Positions 42,228-50,940 of a stretch of DNA of 64,000 bases are shown here, in pieces; the first letter of the stretch is position 1; every line of letters starts with the position of its first letter. This stretch comes from Sphingobacteriales bacterium (GTDB lineage: Bacteria; Bacteroidota; Bacteroidia; Chitinophagales; Chitinophagaceae), in the NCBI GenBank assembly GCA_016192105.1, contig JACPUV010000021.1, positions 124,001-188,000 on the forward strand, read 5' to 3'. A program made the translations under genes and the position numbers. Under the pieces are notes generated by a model. It was not told the origin of the DNA. It searched no databases and was given only the letters and a program-made list of their open reading frames with translations.

Positions 42228-42931
42228 ACGGAGACAACAAAACATCCATCCTGTTGGTGGAAGATGAGGAGAATCTTCACGAAGCCCTTAAGCTCAACCT
42301 GGAACTGGAGGGTTATGAAGTCACCTCTGCCTTTGACGGAGCCGCCGCACTGAAAGCAGTCAGTAATGAATACTTTGACCTGATCATCCTGGATGTGATG
42401 CTTCCCGAAATGGATGGTATCAGTGTAACAGAAACCATCCGGCTCAGCAATAACGAAGTACCGGTACTGATCCTCAGTGCCAAAAACAGCAGTGCCGACA
42501 GGGTGCTGGGACTCAAGAAAGGAGCGGATGATTATCTCACCAAACCATTTAACCTTGAAGAGTTGCTGCTCCGCGTTTACAAACTCATCAATAAAAATAA
42601 AAAATTACAGGACAAAACCACACTCGGGGACAGTTATGAGTTTGGCAAAAACAGTATTGATTTCAGGGCACAGGAAGCCACCAGTTTCAGCGGGGAGAAG
42701 ATACAACTGAGCAAAAAAGAAACCATGCTGCTCAAGCTGCTGATCGAAAATAAAAACGAAGTGGTGCCCCGTGAAAAGATCCTGCAGTCGGTCTGGGGTT
42801 ATAATGTCTATCCCACCACCCGGACCATTGATAACTTCATCCTGAATTTCCGCAAGTATTTTGAGGAAGACAGCCGAAATCCCCGGTATTTCCATTCCGT
42901 ACGGGGTGTGGGTTATAAATACTCAGAATAA
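42224..42931 (+). CDS. OmpR-family response regulator
   Basis: 235 residues. Receiver domain with the phospho-acceptor Asp in LIILDVMLPEMDG (D57), LILSAKN (Ser for Thr) and K at DDYLTKPF; C-terminal winged helix (~135-233) with REKILQSVWGY and TRTIDNFILNFRKYFEEDSRNPRYFHSVRGVGYKY. Coupled to the histidine kinase. Its last 9 nt overlap the end of batD on the other strand. Confidence 0.94.
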   Translation: MNGDNKTSILLVEDEENLHEALKLNLELEGYEVTSAFDGAAALKAVSNEYFDLIILDVMLPEMDGISVTETIRLSNNEVPVLILSAKNSSADRVLGLKKGADDYLTKPFNLEELLLRVYKLINKNKKLQDKTTLGDSYEFGKNSIDFRAQEATSFSGEKIQLSKKETMLLKLLIENKNEVVPREKILQSVWGYNVYPTTRTIDNFILNFRKYFEEDSRNPRYFHSVRGVGYKYSE

Positions 42932-44695
42932 ACTTTCATTCATTTTTTCGAGGAGGGTTTTTGCCTGCTCCAGCAACTGCTCTTTACCTGCCGGGAGGCT
43001 GGCCCGGGTGTACATACCCGCCTCACAGGTGGAAAACAAGTCCGCCAGCCCTGTAATGGACGGCTCCTCCACTCCCTTTCCCCTTAACAAAGTAAACAGG
43101 TGATCTTTATTTTTTGCACTGCCCGATAGCGCAAACGCAGATTCAAAATACGACCAGGCAGCGCGGTGCAATTCCTGGTAAAAGGCCGTATCCTCTCCCG
43201 GAAGCAGGATGCCTGCTCCCCGGAACAGTTCTCCCACCGAAGGTCTTTCCGGGGCAGGAATTTCCGGTACCGGGGCAGCCGGTTTTTTCTTCAATATCCA
43301 GTAGGCAAGAATCAGCAGGACCAGCAGGAATACAACCCCGATGGCTATGCGGCTTTTCTTTTCGCCCAGCGCAGTAATAGATAACTGCTGTTCTTCTGCC
43401 GGTCTTTCCTTCTTCTCCTCAGCACCAACGGTAACTGTAAGCGAAGCAGCGGTTGCGGACCTGTACCGGTTACTGTCCGTATCAAAAAAAGAAAACCGGA
43501 TGGCTGGTAGCTGGTAGGTCCCGGGGGCCGTGCAAACAAACCCGTACCGGAACTGCCGTTCTCCCTGCAGCGGCATTTTTAATTTATCAAGTGAATCCTT
43601 CAGCACAGCGGCAAAACCTTCCATACCGGGAGGCCACTCAACCTGGGGAGCTCCCAACTGAATAAAATTTCCCTTCCCGGAGATGGTGATAAGGAGAAAC
43701 CCTTCTTCATTTTTTGCCAGCCGGTTTTTTTCCAGCCGGGTGCTGAGCAAAAATGTTCCCACCGCCCCGTTAAAATCAGCCGGTTTATTTTTTTCGGGCA
43801 GGGCCCTGACGTCAATAGTCAACGGCTCAGTCCGCATATCAGTTTCCACGGTTTGCGTACCGGAAGCCGGTGTATCATCCTCCGTTTTATGGAAAAGGCC
43901 CTCCGCGATTTTTTGCCCGGTTTTCCGGTTCATCACCGTTCGCGAAAACTCCACTTTATTCCTGATTTCAATCGGATCAATGGTAAAGCGGCCGGGCTGC
44001 AGGGGGTATAGCTGTACTTTCCGGATCGTATGAACATCAAAATCCTTTCCATTTACTTTTTCGGTGCCAAGCTGGTTATCCGCCAGACCTATTATATCGA
44101 ATACCGTAAACCCGTAAAACCCGGGATTCTTAATGATATCCGATCTTGACTCCAGCCGGGAATATAATTTATACGTTGCCAGCACGGGTTCCCCCACATA
44201 GCAGGTCTGTTTGTCCACGCTTAGTTTCAGGTACAGATTCTGCCGGATCTTTTCCTGCACATTTTCACCAGGCCGTAAATAATATTCGGAGGACTGGACA
44301 AATTCCGGGTTCACCGGAGCCGCTTCCCTATCGCTTGAAATGACCAGGATAGCCGCAGCCGCACTCCGGAGAACGCTGCCATTGACCGAAACGGAAGCAC
44401 CGGGAATGATATAATGTCCCGGTTGCGGGGCTACCAGGGTGAATATATAATTCCGCGAAGGACTGCCCGGCACATTTCCTTTGCTTGGGTAAATAGCGGG
44501 CCCTTCCACCAGGCGGAATGGGTAAAAATCAGGAGGGGTGAAATCCTTTGCCGCTCCTCCCTGTAATACATATTGCACCCGGAATGATTCACCGGCCGGC
44601 ACGGGCTTGGCAGGCACAAGGGTCCTGAACGTCGTTTGCGCGCAGGTTATCGCAGCAAACAGCAGCAGGAAAAATATCGCAGTGGTTTTTTTCAT
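42923..44695 (-). CDS. batD: BatD family protein
   Basis: 590 residues. Signal peptide (MKKTTAIFFLLLFAAITCAQ), beta-sandwich repeats typical of BatD (aerotolerance operon), a single C-terminal membrane helix (IAIGVVFLLVLLILAYWIL, about residues 455-474), and a cytoplasmic tail. Usually found with batA/B/C/E; those are absent here, so it is an orphan. Role unproven. Converges with, and overlaps by 9 nt, the response regulator gene. Confidence 0.85.
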   Translation of the reverse strand: MKKTTAIFFLLLFAAITCAQTTFRTLVPAKPVPAGESFRVQYVLQGGAAKDFTPPDFYPFRLVEGPAIYPSKGNVPGSPSRNYIFTLVAPQPGHYIIPGASVSVNGSVLRSAAAAILVISSDREAAPVNPEFVQSSEYYLRPGENVQEKIRQNLYLKLSVDKQTCYVGEPVLATYKLYSRLESRSDIIKNPGFYGFTVFDIIGLADNQLGTEKVNGKDFDVHTIRKVQLYPLQPGRFTIDPIEIRNKVEFSRTVMNRKTGQKIAEGLFHKTEDDTPASGTQTVETDMRTEPLTIDVRALPEKNKPADFNGAVGTFLLSTRLEKNRLAKNEEGFLLITISGKGNFIQLGAPQVEWPPGMEGFAAVLKDSLDKLKMPLQGERQFRYGFVCTAPGTYQLPAIRFSFFDTDSNRYRSATAASLTVTVGAEEKKERPAEEQQLSITALGEKKSRIAIGVVFLLVLLILAYWILKKKPAAPVPEIPAPERPSVGELFRGAGILLPGEDTAFYQELHRAAWSYFESAFALSGSAKNKDHLFTLLRGKGVEEPSITGLADLFSTCEAGMYTRASLPAGKEQLLEQAKTLLEKMNESLF

Positions 44696-44764
44696 GGAAG
44701 CGCTTAAAAATAGAACCCGCGATCTGAATAAAAGCTTAAAAATGGTTAAACGGCCGGATCGGGA

Positions 44765-45493
44765 TCAAAGGTCACCCAGCTGGGGGCGCAGGATGATCTC
44801 TTCCACGCAGGCCTGTACAGAAAGCTGTGAAGCGGCCCAGACCATGCCGGCAATATCCTCCGCTTCCATGATCCGATTGCCGGAATTATCAAAATCACCC
44901 CAGGAACGGGTCAGCACCGCACCCGGGTGGACAGCAGTGACTTTGATCCCCTGCGGTTTCATTTCTTCCCGCAGGTTTTGGTTAAACCCATACATCGCAA
45001 ATTTGCTGATGCTGTACGCCCCACCGTTCGGATATGCATGCAGGGAAGCAATGGAACAAATGTTAAAGATATGGCCGCTGCGCCGCTGCATCATCGGAGG
45101 CAGCAGGGTCCGGGTAAGATGATAAGCGCTGAATAAATTTACGGCCAGTTGGCTTTCAAGCAAACCTTCCGGTTCATTGTGAACGCTGCCCGGCTGAAAC
45201 AAACCCGCATTATTCACCAGGATATCCGGCGCAGCCTGCGACAGGCACCAGTTGCCAAATGCCACGGCTTCTTCTTTTATACTGAGATCGGCCGGCCGGG
45301 CTTTTATGGTTACATCCGGAAACTGTGCCTGCAGTTCTTCCTGGGTCTTATACAAGGCCGCCGCGCCCCGGGAACAAAGGAACAGGTTGCAGCCATTCGC
45401 CGCAAAGATCTCCGCAATGGCCTTTCCAATTCCCCTGGACGCCCCGGTAACCACCACGTTCTTTCCCCCGGAAGCCGGTTTTTTTGTTCCCAT
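44765..45493 (-). CDS. Short-chain dehydrogenase/reductase
   Basis: 242 residues from ATG at 45493 (MGTKKPASGGKNVVVTGASRGIGKAIAEIF). TGASRGIG cofactor loop, NNAGLF, Ser in NICSIAS, and YSISKFA (YxxxK) are all present. NADPH-dependent 3-ketoacyl or sugar reductase-like; substrate unknown. A longer frame upstream reaches through a promoter box and is rejected. Divergent from the nucleotidase gene. Confidence 0.9.
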   Translation of the reverse strand: MGTKKPASGGKNVVVTGASRGIGKAIAEIFAANGCNLFLCSRGAAALYKTQEELQAQFPDVTIKARPADLSIKEEAVAFGNWCLSQAAPDILVNNAGLFQPGSVHNEPEGLLESQLAVNLFSAYHLTRTLLPPMMQRRSGHIFNICSIASLHAYPNGGAYSISKFAMYGFNQNLREEMKPQGIKVTAVHPGAVLTRSWGDFDNSGNRIMEAEDIAGMVWAASQLSVQACVEEIILRPQLGDL

Positions 45494-45519
45494 AACAAAC
45501 TGTTTTGTTGTGTAAATTG

Positions 45520-45527
45520 CAAACTTA
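45520..45527 (-). promoter_or_regulatory. -7 box of the SDR gene
   Basis: TAAGTTTG on the minus strand, 26 nt upstream of the ATG at 45493; it sits immediately before the divergent nucleotidase start at 45531. Confidence 0.45.
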
Positions 45528-45530
45528 TCT

Positions 45531-46271
45531 ATGAATAAAGAAATTAATTCCCCTTCGGGATCCCGGTATAAACATCTTTTTTTTGACCTGGACCATACGC
45601 TTTGGGATTTTGAAGCAAACAGCCGGCAAACCCTGCAGGAATTATTTGACACCCTGGAACTGGAAAAACGGGGCGTGCAGGATTTCGGGCTCTTCCATAA
45701 AAATTATCTCGTTCACAATGATAAACTCTGGGAACGGTACCGGAACGGGTATATCAAAGTGGATGAACTTCGCTGGAAGCGGATGTGGCTGACCCTGCTG
45801 GATTTTAAAATTGCGGATGAACCACTGGCCCGGCAGATGGGGATTATCTTCCTGGACCTGCTGCCTACCCGGAAATTATTATTCCCCGGTACGACTGAAA
45901 CACTCGACTACCTGGTCCAAAAGAATTACCAGTTGCACCTCATCACGAACGGGTTTGAAAAAACGCAGCACAGCAAACTGCAATACTCCGGGCTGGACGG
46001 CTATTTCCGCCATGTCATTACTTCGGAAGGCAGTAACAGCCTGAAACCGCATAAGGAGATCTTTGAATATGCCTTTCAGAAGACCGGGGCCCTCCCGGCT
46101 GAAAGCATTATGATCGGTGATACCATTGAAGTGGATATCCTCGGGGCGGTGAATGCCGGTATCGACCAGGTGCATGTCAATCACCTGACCCGGGAGAAAG
46201 TGCCGGTTACGGAAAACAAATACCCGACCTATACTGTTTTTTCGCTGAAAGAACTGGAAACTATTTTCTGA
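45531..46271 (+). CDS. YjjG-family noncanonical pyrimidine nucleotidase (HAD)
   Basis: 246 residues. HAD motif I FFDLDHTLWDFE (the two catalytic Asp), motif II LITNG, a Lys (SNSLKPHKEIFEYA), and motif IV MIGDTIEVDILGA. The YjjG pattern is strong. It dephosphorylates noncanonical dUMP-type nucleotides (house-cleaning). The cap domain covers ~20-90. Divergent from the SDR gene. Confidence 0.9.
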   Translation: MNKEINSPSGSRYKHLFFDLDHTLWDFEANSRQTLQELFDTLELEKRGVQDFGLFHKNYLVHNDKLWERYRNGYIKVDELRWKRMWLTLLDFKIADEPLARQMGIIFLDLLPTRKLLFPGTTETLDYLVQKNYQLHLITNGFEKTQHSKLQYSGLDGYFRHVITSEGSNSLKPHKEIFEYAFQKTGALPAESIMIGDTIEVDILGAVNAGIDQVHVNHLTREKVPVTENKYPTYTVFSLKELETIF

Positions 46272-46276
46272 CCGGG

Positions 46277-46933
46277 TTACCAGGTAGCCACTACGGTAAC
46301 TCCGCCCTTTGGTTTATCGCCCAGCTTTACCTGGATCTTTGCATCCAGCGGCAATAAAAGATCCACCCGGGAGCCGAGTTTTATAAAACCCATTTCATCA
46401 GTTTGTTTTACGGTCTGCCCGGCCTGCAGGTAATTGACAATACGTTTGGCCAGGGCGCCGGCGATCTGTTTTACCAGGATTTCTTTCCCGTCTTTCCGAT
46501 AGACCACCGAATGCCGTTCATTTTCTGTGGAGGACTTGGGGTGCCAGGCCACAAGGTATTTGCCTTTGTGATACTGGCTGTACATTATTTCCCCGCTTAC
46601 CGGGTTGCGGTTTACGTGCACATTCAGCGGGCTCATAAAAATGGAGACCTGGATGCGGCGATCTGAAAAATATTCATCTGCCTGTACTTCTTCGATCACC
46701 ACCACTTTGCCGTCGGCCGGGGCAATGACGGCATTGTCGCGGATGGTTAGCTGGCGTTTGGGGATACGGAAAAAAGAAATAAGAAAAATCAGCAATCCGA
46801 AGGTCAGTATAAAGATCAGCAGGGTTACTACCGGTGCAGTGGCGCTGATAAAATAAAAAGAAAGCAGGTTGATCAGTGCAAAAATACTGGTGGCGATAGC
46901 GATGGTAGGATAGCCTTCTTTATGGATTGTCAT
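46277..46933 (-). CDS. psd: Phosphatidylserine decarboxylase
   Basis: 218 residues. Two N-terminal hydrophobic segments, the conserved FMSPLNVHVNRNPVSG, and the self-cleavage motif LGS (GFIKLGSRVDLL) that forms the pyruvoyl group. The short form typical of Bacteroidota. Converts phosphatidylserine to phosphatidylethanolamine. It is 60 nt downstream of cdsA, so the two lipid genes lie together on the minus strand. It has its own -7 box. Confidence 0.92.
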   Translation of the reverse strand: MTIHKEGYPTIAIATSIFALINLLSFYFISATAPVVTLLIFILTFGLLIFLISFFRIPKRQLTIRDNAVIAPADGKVVVIEEVQADEYFSDRRIQVSIFMSPLNVHVNRNPVSGEIMYSQYHKGKYLVAWHPKSSTENERHSVVYRKDGKEILVKQIAGALAKRIVNYLQAGQTVKQTDEMGFIKLGSRVDLLLPLDAKIQVKLGDKPKGGVTVVATW

Positions 46934-46952
46934 TTAAAAACTGATTGTAGAA

Positions 46953-46960
46953 CAAAGATA
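46953..46960 (-). promoter_or_regulatory. -7 box of psd
   Basis: TATCTTTG on the minus strand, perfect TAnnTTTG, 19 nt upstream of the ATG. Confidence 0.5.
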
Positions 46961-46992
46961 AGAAGATATGCGGGAGCAAGTCCTGCGGAAGC

Positions 46993-47880
46993 CTATACGC
47001 GTAACAACTGGATATAGATCCACACAAAAACTGTTGCCGGCAACAGGGAATCAAAACGATCCAGGAAGCCCCCGTGCCCGGGCATAAGCGAACCACTGTC
47101 CTTTACACCTGCCATGCGTTTGAGTTTGGATTCGAGCAGGTCGCCGAAGGTACCGGTAACAGCAGCCAGCAATGCAACGGAGGCGACAAAAACAAAATAA
47201 GCCTGACCGATACGGCCGGTCATAATAAGAGGAGCCAGCAGCCCGGTAACCACAACAGCCAATACAATCCCGCCAACCGTTCCCTCCCAGGTTTTTTTGG
47301 GTGATACTTTTGACAGGGGTGTTTTACCGATCAGCGAACCGACGATATAGGCCATCGTATCATTGATCCAGATACCCGCAATTACCAGGATGGGCAGGGT
47401 ACCGGGAGAAAATACAAAATAAGTGCTCCGCAGGTATAGATCAGTGGTAGTATAAAGACTTATCATCATGCCCCAGCTCAGCGAGATATAAAATATCCCC
47501 AGCAGGGCCATACCAAATGCATGCAGGTGCAGCGGACCCTGGCGGAATATGCCGGTGATCGCCAGGATAAATCCCGCGGCGGAGACCGGAAGCGAGAAAT
47601 TATCGCTTATTAAATAGTTTCCCAACCGGTAAGCGTCACCGCAGAACCAGAGCATCAGTCCATACCCCAGCAGCATAAAGCCCAGTTTGGTATAGATATG
47701 AAAAGCCGCCTGGTAATTTTTTTCCGTGAGTTTAAAATACTCCCACCAGCAACCGAAATGAATAAGGGAAAACAAAATGAAAAAGCTCCAGTGATTCCAG
47801 AGCAGGCCGGTCAGCATTACGGCCACAAAGACCACCGCTGTCAATGCCCTTGTTTGAAATGTCTGCCAGTTGAATGCCAT
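46993..47880 (-). CDS. cdsA: Phosphatidate cytidylyltransferase
   Basis: 295 residues, about eight membrane helices. Signature at the C-terminus: SKVSPKKTWEGTVGGIVLAV...GDLLESKLKRMAGVKDSGSLMPGHGGFLDRFDSLL, the CdsA motif with acidic metal ligands. Makes CDP-diacylglycerol, the precursor for phosphatidylserine. Upstream of psd, so the pathway steps are clustered. TAACTTTA lies 4 nt before ATG. Inner membrane. Confidence 0.95.
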   Translation of the reverse strand: MAFNWQTFQTRALTAVVFVAVMLTGLLWNHWSFFILFSLIHFGCWWEYFKLTEKNYQAAFHIYTKLGFMLLGYGLMLWFCGDAYRLGNYLISDNFSLPVSAAGFILAITGIFRQGPLHLHAFGMALLGIFYISLSWGMMISLYTTTDLYLRSTYFVFSPGTLPILVIAGIWINDTMAYIVGSLIGKTPLSKVSPKKTWEGTVGGIVLAVVVTGLLAPLIMTGRIGQAYFVFVASVALLAAVTGTFGDLLESKLKRMAGVKDSGSLMPGHGGFLDRFDSLLPATVFVWIYIQLLRV

Positions 47881-47894
47881 ACTTTAAAGTTAAA

Positions 47895-48848
47895 TCAGAA
47901 AGGGTGATCTTTTGCCGGTACTGCATCAGCTGCATAAATTTCGCTGTAACGGGTCCGGGAATGTTTGATCATCCAGTTTACAGCCAGTCCTACCAGGATA
48001 AAACTAAGTGCTGCTGTCAGCGCAATCGAAGACAATTTCACCGTGTTTCCTTCGTTCAGCATCGAGGGATTAAAATAAGCCAGGGTGATTAGTAATCCGT
48101 CATATACAAAATGTGCCAGGATGGCCGTCCATAAACTGCCGCTGTACCAGTAAATAATTCCCAGCAGGATACCCAATACAAAGCGGGGAAAAAAGCCGTA
48201 GAACTGCAAATGCATAGCGGAGAACAGGAAAGCAGTGACCAGGATACCCGGCCAGGGATTTTTAAATAATTTAATAAACAAACGCTGCGCCACTCCCCGG
48301 AACAGGAGTTCCTCTCCAACGGCTGCCAGCCCGGCGATGCACAGCAGGTTCAAAAACAAATCCTTCACCGTTCTTTTTGACAACAATGCCATCACGGTCT
48401 TATTGGCTCCGTTCTCTTTCTCTTTCATCCAGTGTTCGATAGCGGAAGGAAAGCGGATACCGCGGTTCAGTTCGCCCAGCCATTGTACAAAGGGAATAGC
48501 GAGGATCATCACCATAATACCAATGATCCAGTAAGAATTGATGACAGGGCGGCGGAGGCCCAGGTATTTTTTACTGTTTGTACTGAACAGCCAGGCACAA
48601 ACAAGAGAGGGGAAAAGAAACAGCCCGAGAAACTGGAAGACCTGCAGGCCCCTGATATAGGTAATGATACCGGGTTGGTTAAAATCCAGTTTAGTGAAAT
48701 CCATCAGCTGTTTCGGATTGATCCCTGTAATGGCCGTTAATAGGATCGTCCCGGCCAGGGAGCCAATGATAAATGCCCCGACCAGGGCGATACAAACCAT
48801 TAGAATTAATTGATTCCCAGCCGGCTTGGTCTTTAATAGTCCCTTCAT
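47895..48848 (-). CDS. CPBP family intramembrane metalloprotease
   Basis: 317 residues from ATG at 48848 (MKGLLKTKPAGNQLILM); 24 more upstream residues are unlike the family. Multiple membrane helices and the CPBP (Abi) motif EELLFRGVAQRL (EExxxR) with a later HLQFYGF and HFVYDG-like segment. Members cleave membrane peptides or take part in bacteriocin immunity; the role here is unknown. 15 nt upstream of cdsA, possibly in one transcript. Confidence 0.85.
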   Translation of the reverse strand: MKGLLKTKPAGNQLILMVCIALVGAFIIGSLAGTILLTAITGINPKQLMDFTKLDFNQPGIITYIRGLQVFQFLGLFLFPSLVCAWLFSTNSKKYLGLRRPVINSYWIIGIMVMILAIPFVQWLGELNRGIRFPSAIEHWMKEKENGANKTVMALLSKRTVKDLFLNLLCIAGLAAVGEELLFRGVAQRLFIKLFKNPWPGILVTAFLFSAMHLQFYGFFPRFVLGILLGIIYWYSGSLWTAILAHFVYDGLLITLAYFNPSMLNEGNTVKLSSIALTAALSFILVGLAVNWMIKHSRTRYSEIYAADAVPAKDHPF

Positions 48849-48872
48849 GCTACTACTCTGGCGTTTAGATTG

Positions 48873-48880
48873 TAAATTTG
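48873..48880 (+). promoter_or_regulatory. -7 box of dusB
   Basis: TAAATTTG, perfect TAnnTTTG, about 50 nt before the ATG at 48932. Confidence 0.45.
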
Positions 48881-48931
48881 CAGGCTTAGCTGCTTCGCAC
48901 AGATCGGCAAAAATAGGCAAATACTAATGGA

Positions 48932-49972
48932 ATGGTCAAATTAGGTGATATACAACTTCCTGAATTCCCGCTGCTTCTGGCACCCATGGAGGATGTCAGT
49001 GACCCGCCATTCCGGGCTGTATGCAAGGACAACGGGGCCGACCTGATGTACACAGAATTTATATCCTCCGAAGGCCTGATCCGGGATGCCATTAAAAGCC
49101 GTAAAAAACTGGACATTTTCGATTATGAGCGGCCGGTGGGTATCCAGATTTTCGGGGGTGATGAAGAAAGCCTGTCGATGGCCGCTAAGATTGTGGAAGT
49201 GACTAATCCTGATCTCCTGGATATTAATTTCGGCTGCCCGGTAAAAAAAGTAGCCCTGAAAGGTGCCGGAGCCGGTGTGCTGAAAGATATCGATCTTATG
49301 GTCCGGCTGACCGCCTCTGTCGTAAAATCCACTTCGCTGCCGGTAACCGTTAAAACCCGGCTGGGATGGGATGAACATACAAAGAACATTGAGGAAGTGG
49401 CCGAGCGCCTGCAGGATGTGGGGATCAAAGCGCTTGCGATTCATGGCAGAACACGGACCCAGATGTATAAAGGGGAAGCCGACTGGTCTTTGATCGGGAA
49501 AGTGAAGAACAACCCGCGTATTCAAATCCCCATTTTTGGTAACGGGGATATTGATTCACCTGAGAAAGCGCTGGAATACAGGAACCGCTATGGCGTTGAT
49601 GGTATCATGATCGGGAGGGCAGCGATTGGCTATCCCTGGATCTTCAACGAGATCAAACATTTTATTAAAACCGGAGAACAGCTGCCGGCCCCCGGTATTG
49701 AAGACCGTGTGGCAGTCTGCCGCAAACACCTGTACAAATCCGTGGAATGGAAAAACCCGGTGGTAGGGGTCAATGAAATGAGAAGGCATTATGCCAATTA
49801 CCTGAAAGGGCTTCCGAATATCAAGGAATACCGCGGGAAACTGGTGACCCTGAAAACGGTGGAGGAAATTGATGAGGTACTGAATGAAATCCGGAAAGTT
49901 TATGCCGGTTTCCAGTTTGAAAAATCACCGATCGAACTGATCAATTATCATCAGAACTGCCCGGTGAATTAA
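48932..49972 (+). CDS. dusB: tRNA-dihydrouridine synthase
   Basis: 346 residues. TIM barrel with LLAPMEDVSDPPFRAV, LDINFGCPVKKV (the catalytic Cys is in GCP), VKTRLGWDEHT, HGRTRTQMYKG and FMN-binding IGRAAIGYPWIF. Reduces uridines in tRNA; DusB subgroup by overall pattern. Just beyond its stop the decayed HigB gene begins. Confidence 0.95.
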   Translation: MVKLGDIQLPEFPLLLAPMEDVSDPPFRAVCKDNGADLMYTEFISSEGLIRDAIKSRKKLDIFDYERPVGIQIFGGDEESLSMAAKIVEVTNPDLLDINFGCPVKKVALKGAGAGVLKDIDLMVRLTASVVKSTSLPVTVKTRLGWDEHTKNIEEVAERLQDVGIKALAIHGRTRTQMYKGEADWSLIGKVKNNPRIQIPIFGNGDIDSPEKALEYRNRYGVDGIMIGRAAIGYPWIFNEIKHFIKTGEQLPAPGIEDRVAVCRKHLYKSVEWKNPVVGVNEMRRHYANYLKGLPNIKEYRGKLVTLKTVEEIDEVLNEIRKVYAGFQFEKSPIELINYHQNCPVN

Positions 49973-49977
49973 GGCGA

Positions 49978-50088
49978 CCTGCATTATCAAACCTAATACC
50001 GGCCCTGTTGATACATGACCAATGGCGCATCATTTTTAAATGGAATGCAGGCATTGCCGCTGAAGTTGAAATTATTGATTACCATTAA
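49978..50088 (+). pseudogene. Remnant of HigB-type toxin gene
   Basis: The in-frame sequence reads ...LIHDQWRIIFKWNAGIAAEV-EIIDYH-stop, ending at 50088. This is the C-terminal signature of HigB/RelE toxins (NDQWRIxFxW...VEIxDYH). It runs straight out of the end of dusB with no start codon and only about 35 codons, so the toxin's N-terminal two thirds are missing. HigA begins 9 nt later, the usual higB-higA order. Confidence 0.75.
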
Positions 50089-50097
50089 AAAAAATTT

Positions 50098-50397
50098 ATG
50101 GCCAGATTGACTAATATACACCCGGGCGAAGTGCTATTTGAGGAGTTTCTTCAACCCCTTGGCATTTCCGCTTATAAACTGGCTAAAGACCTTGCTATAC
50201 CCCAAACCCGTATTTCAGAAATCCTGAAAGGCAACCGCAGGATAACAGCAGACACCGCCCTGAGGCTCTCCATGTATTTTGGAAACTCCGCAAAATTTTG
50301 GCTTGGATTACAGGACGACTATGACATTGAAGAAGAACTTTTAACAAAAGGCGACAGCCTAAACGCGATTAAGACGCTTAACCCAAAAGCGGCATGA
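50098..50397 (+). CDS. higA: HigA family antitoxin (orphan)
   Basis: 99 residues. IHPGEVLFEEFLQPLGISAYKLAKDLAIP...RISEILKGNRRITADTALRLSMYFGNSAKFWLGLQ is the HigA XRE helix-turn-helix with its typical ending. The matching toxin is a fragment upstream, so it is an antitoxin without a partner, possibly retained as a repressor. It lies between dusB and a membrane protein gene on the other strand. Confidence 0.9.
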   Translation: MARLTNIHPGEVLFEEFLQPLGISAYKLAKDLAIPQTRISEILKGNRRITADTALRLSMYFGNSAKFWLGLQDDYDIEEELLTKGDSLNAIKTLNPKAA

Positions 50398-50413
50398 TGA
50401 CACTTTAGATGGC

Positions 50414-50929
50414 CTATATGTTTACACAAAAAGATTCCAATCCCCTTACATATTCTCTCCCTCTTTTCTCCGCGAAAAAATCAGCCGCCAGGGCCAGCAA
50501 AGACATCAGGGCCAGCGCGAGGCCAAAACCTCTCCAGAAATCATACAGGAAATTCCGGATAAAATACAGGTATAAAACAGCACCAGCCAGGAACAGGAAT
50601 ATCTCCGTATAACGATAGATCACAAAATTCCGCATCACTGTTTTCATCCGGGGTATTTCTTTTTCTTTCAGCTCCGCGGGGTTCATATCATACGCATACA
50701 CATTCCGGATCCGGTCACTGTCGCTTCTTTTGTAAACCGTGTATCCCACTACCCCCAGCAAGAGTCCCACTAACAACAACGGGATGGCTGCCCCGGTATA
50801 AAACCGTTCTTTAAGCCATATCAGGAAAACCAAAGCGGCTACGATTCCCCCGATCCCGATAAGCAGGAATACCAGGCTTTCGGCTTTTTCCGCATTAAAG
50901 TAACGCTCGATTTCTGTTTTGCTGAACAT
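50414..50929 (-). CDS. Four-helix membrane protein of unknown function
   Basis: 171 residues, about four membrane helices (two near residues 17-40 and 47-66, two near 108-125 and 133-150), with a soluble loop of about 35 residues between pairs (KRSDSDRIRNVYAYDMNPAELKEKEIPRM). I do not recognise the family. Eleven nt downstream of the second glutathione peroxidase gene, so probably co-transcribed. Confidence 0.75.
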   Translation of the reverse strand: MFSKTEIERYFNAEKAESLVFLLIGIGGIVAALVFLIWLKERFYTGAAIPLLLVGLLLGVVGYTVYKRSDSDRIRNVYAYDMNPAELKEKEIPRMKTVMRNFVIYRYTEIFLFLAGAVLYLYFIRNFLYDFWRGFGLALALMSLLALAADFFAEKRGREYVRGLESFCVNI

Positions 50930-50940
50930 GATTCATTTAT

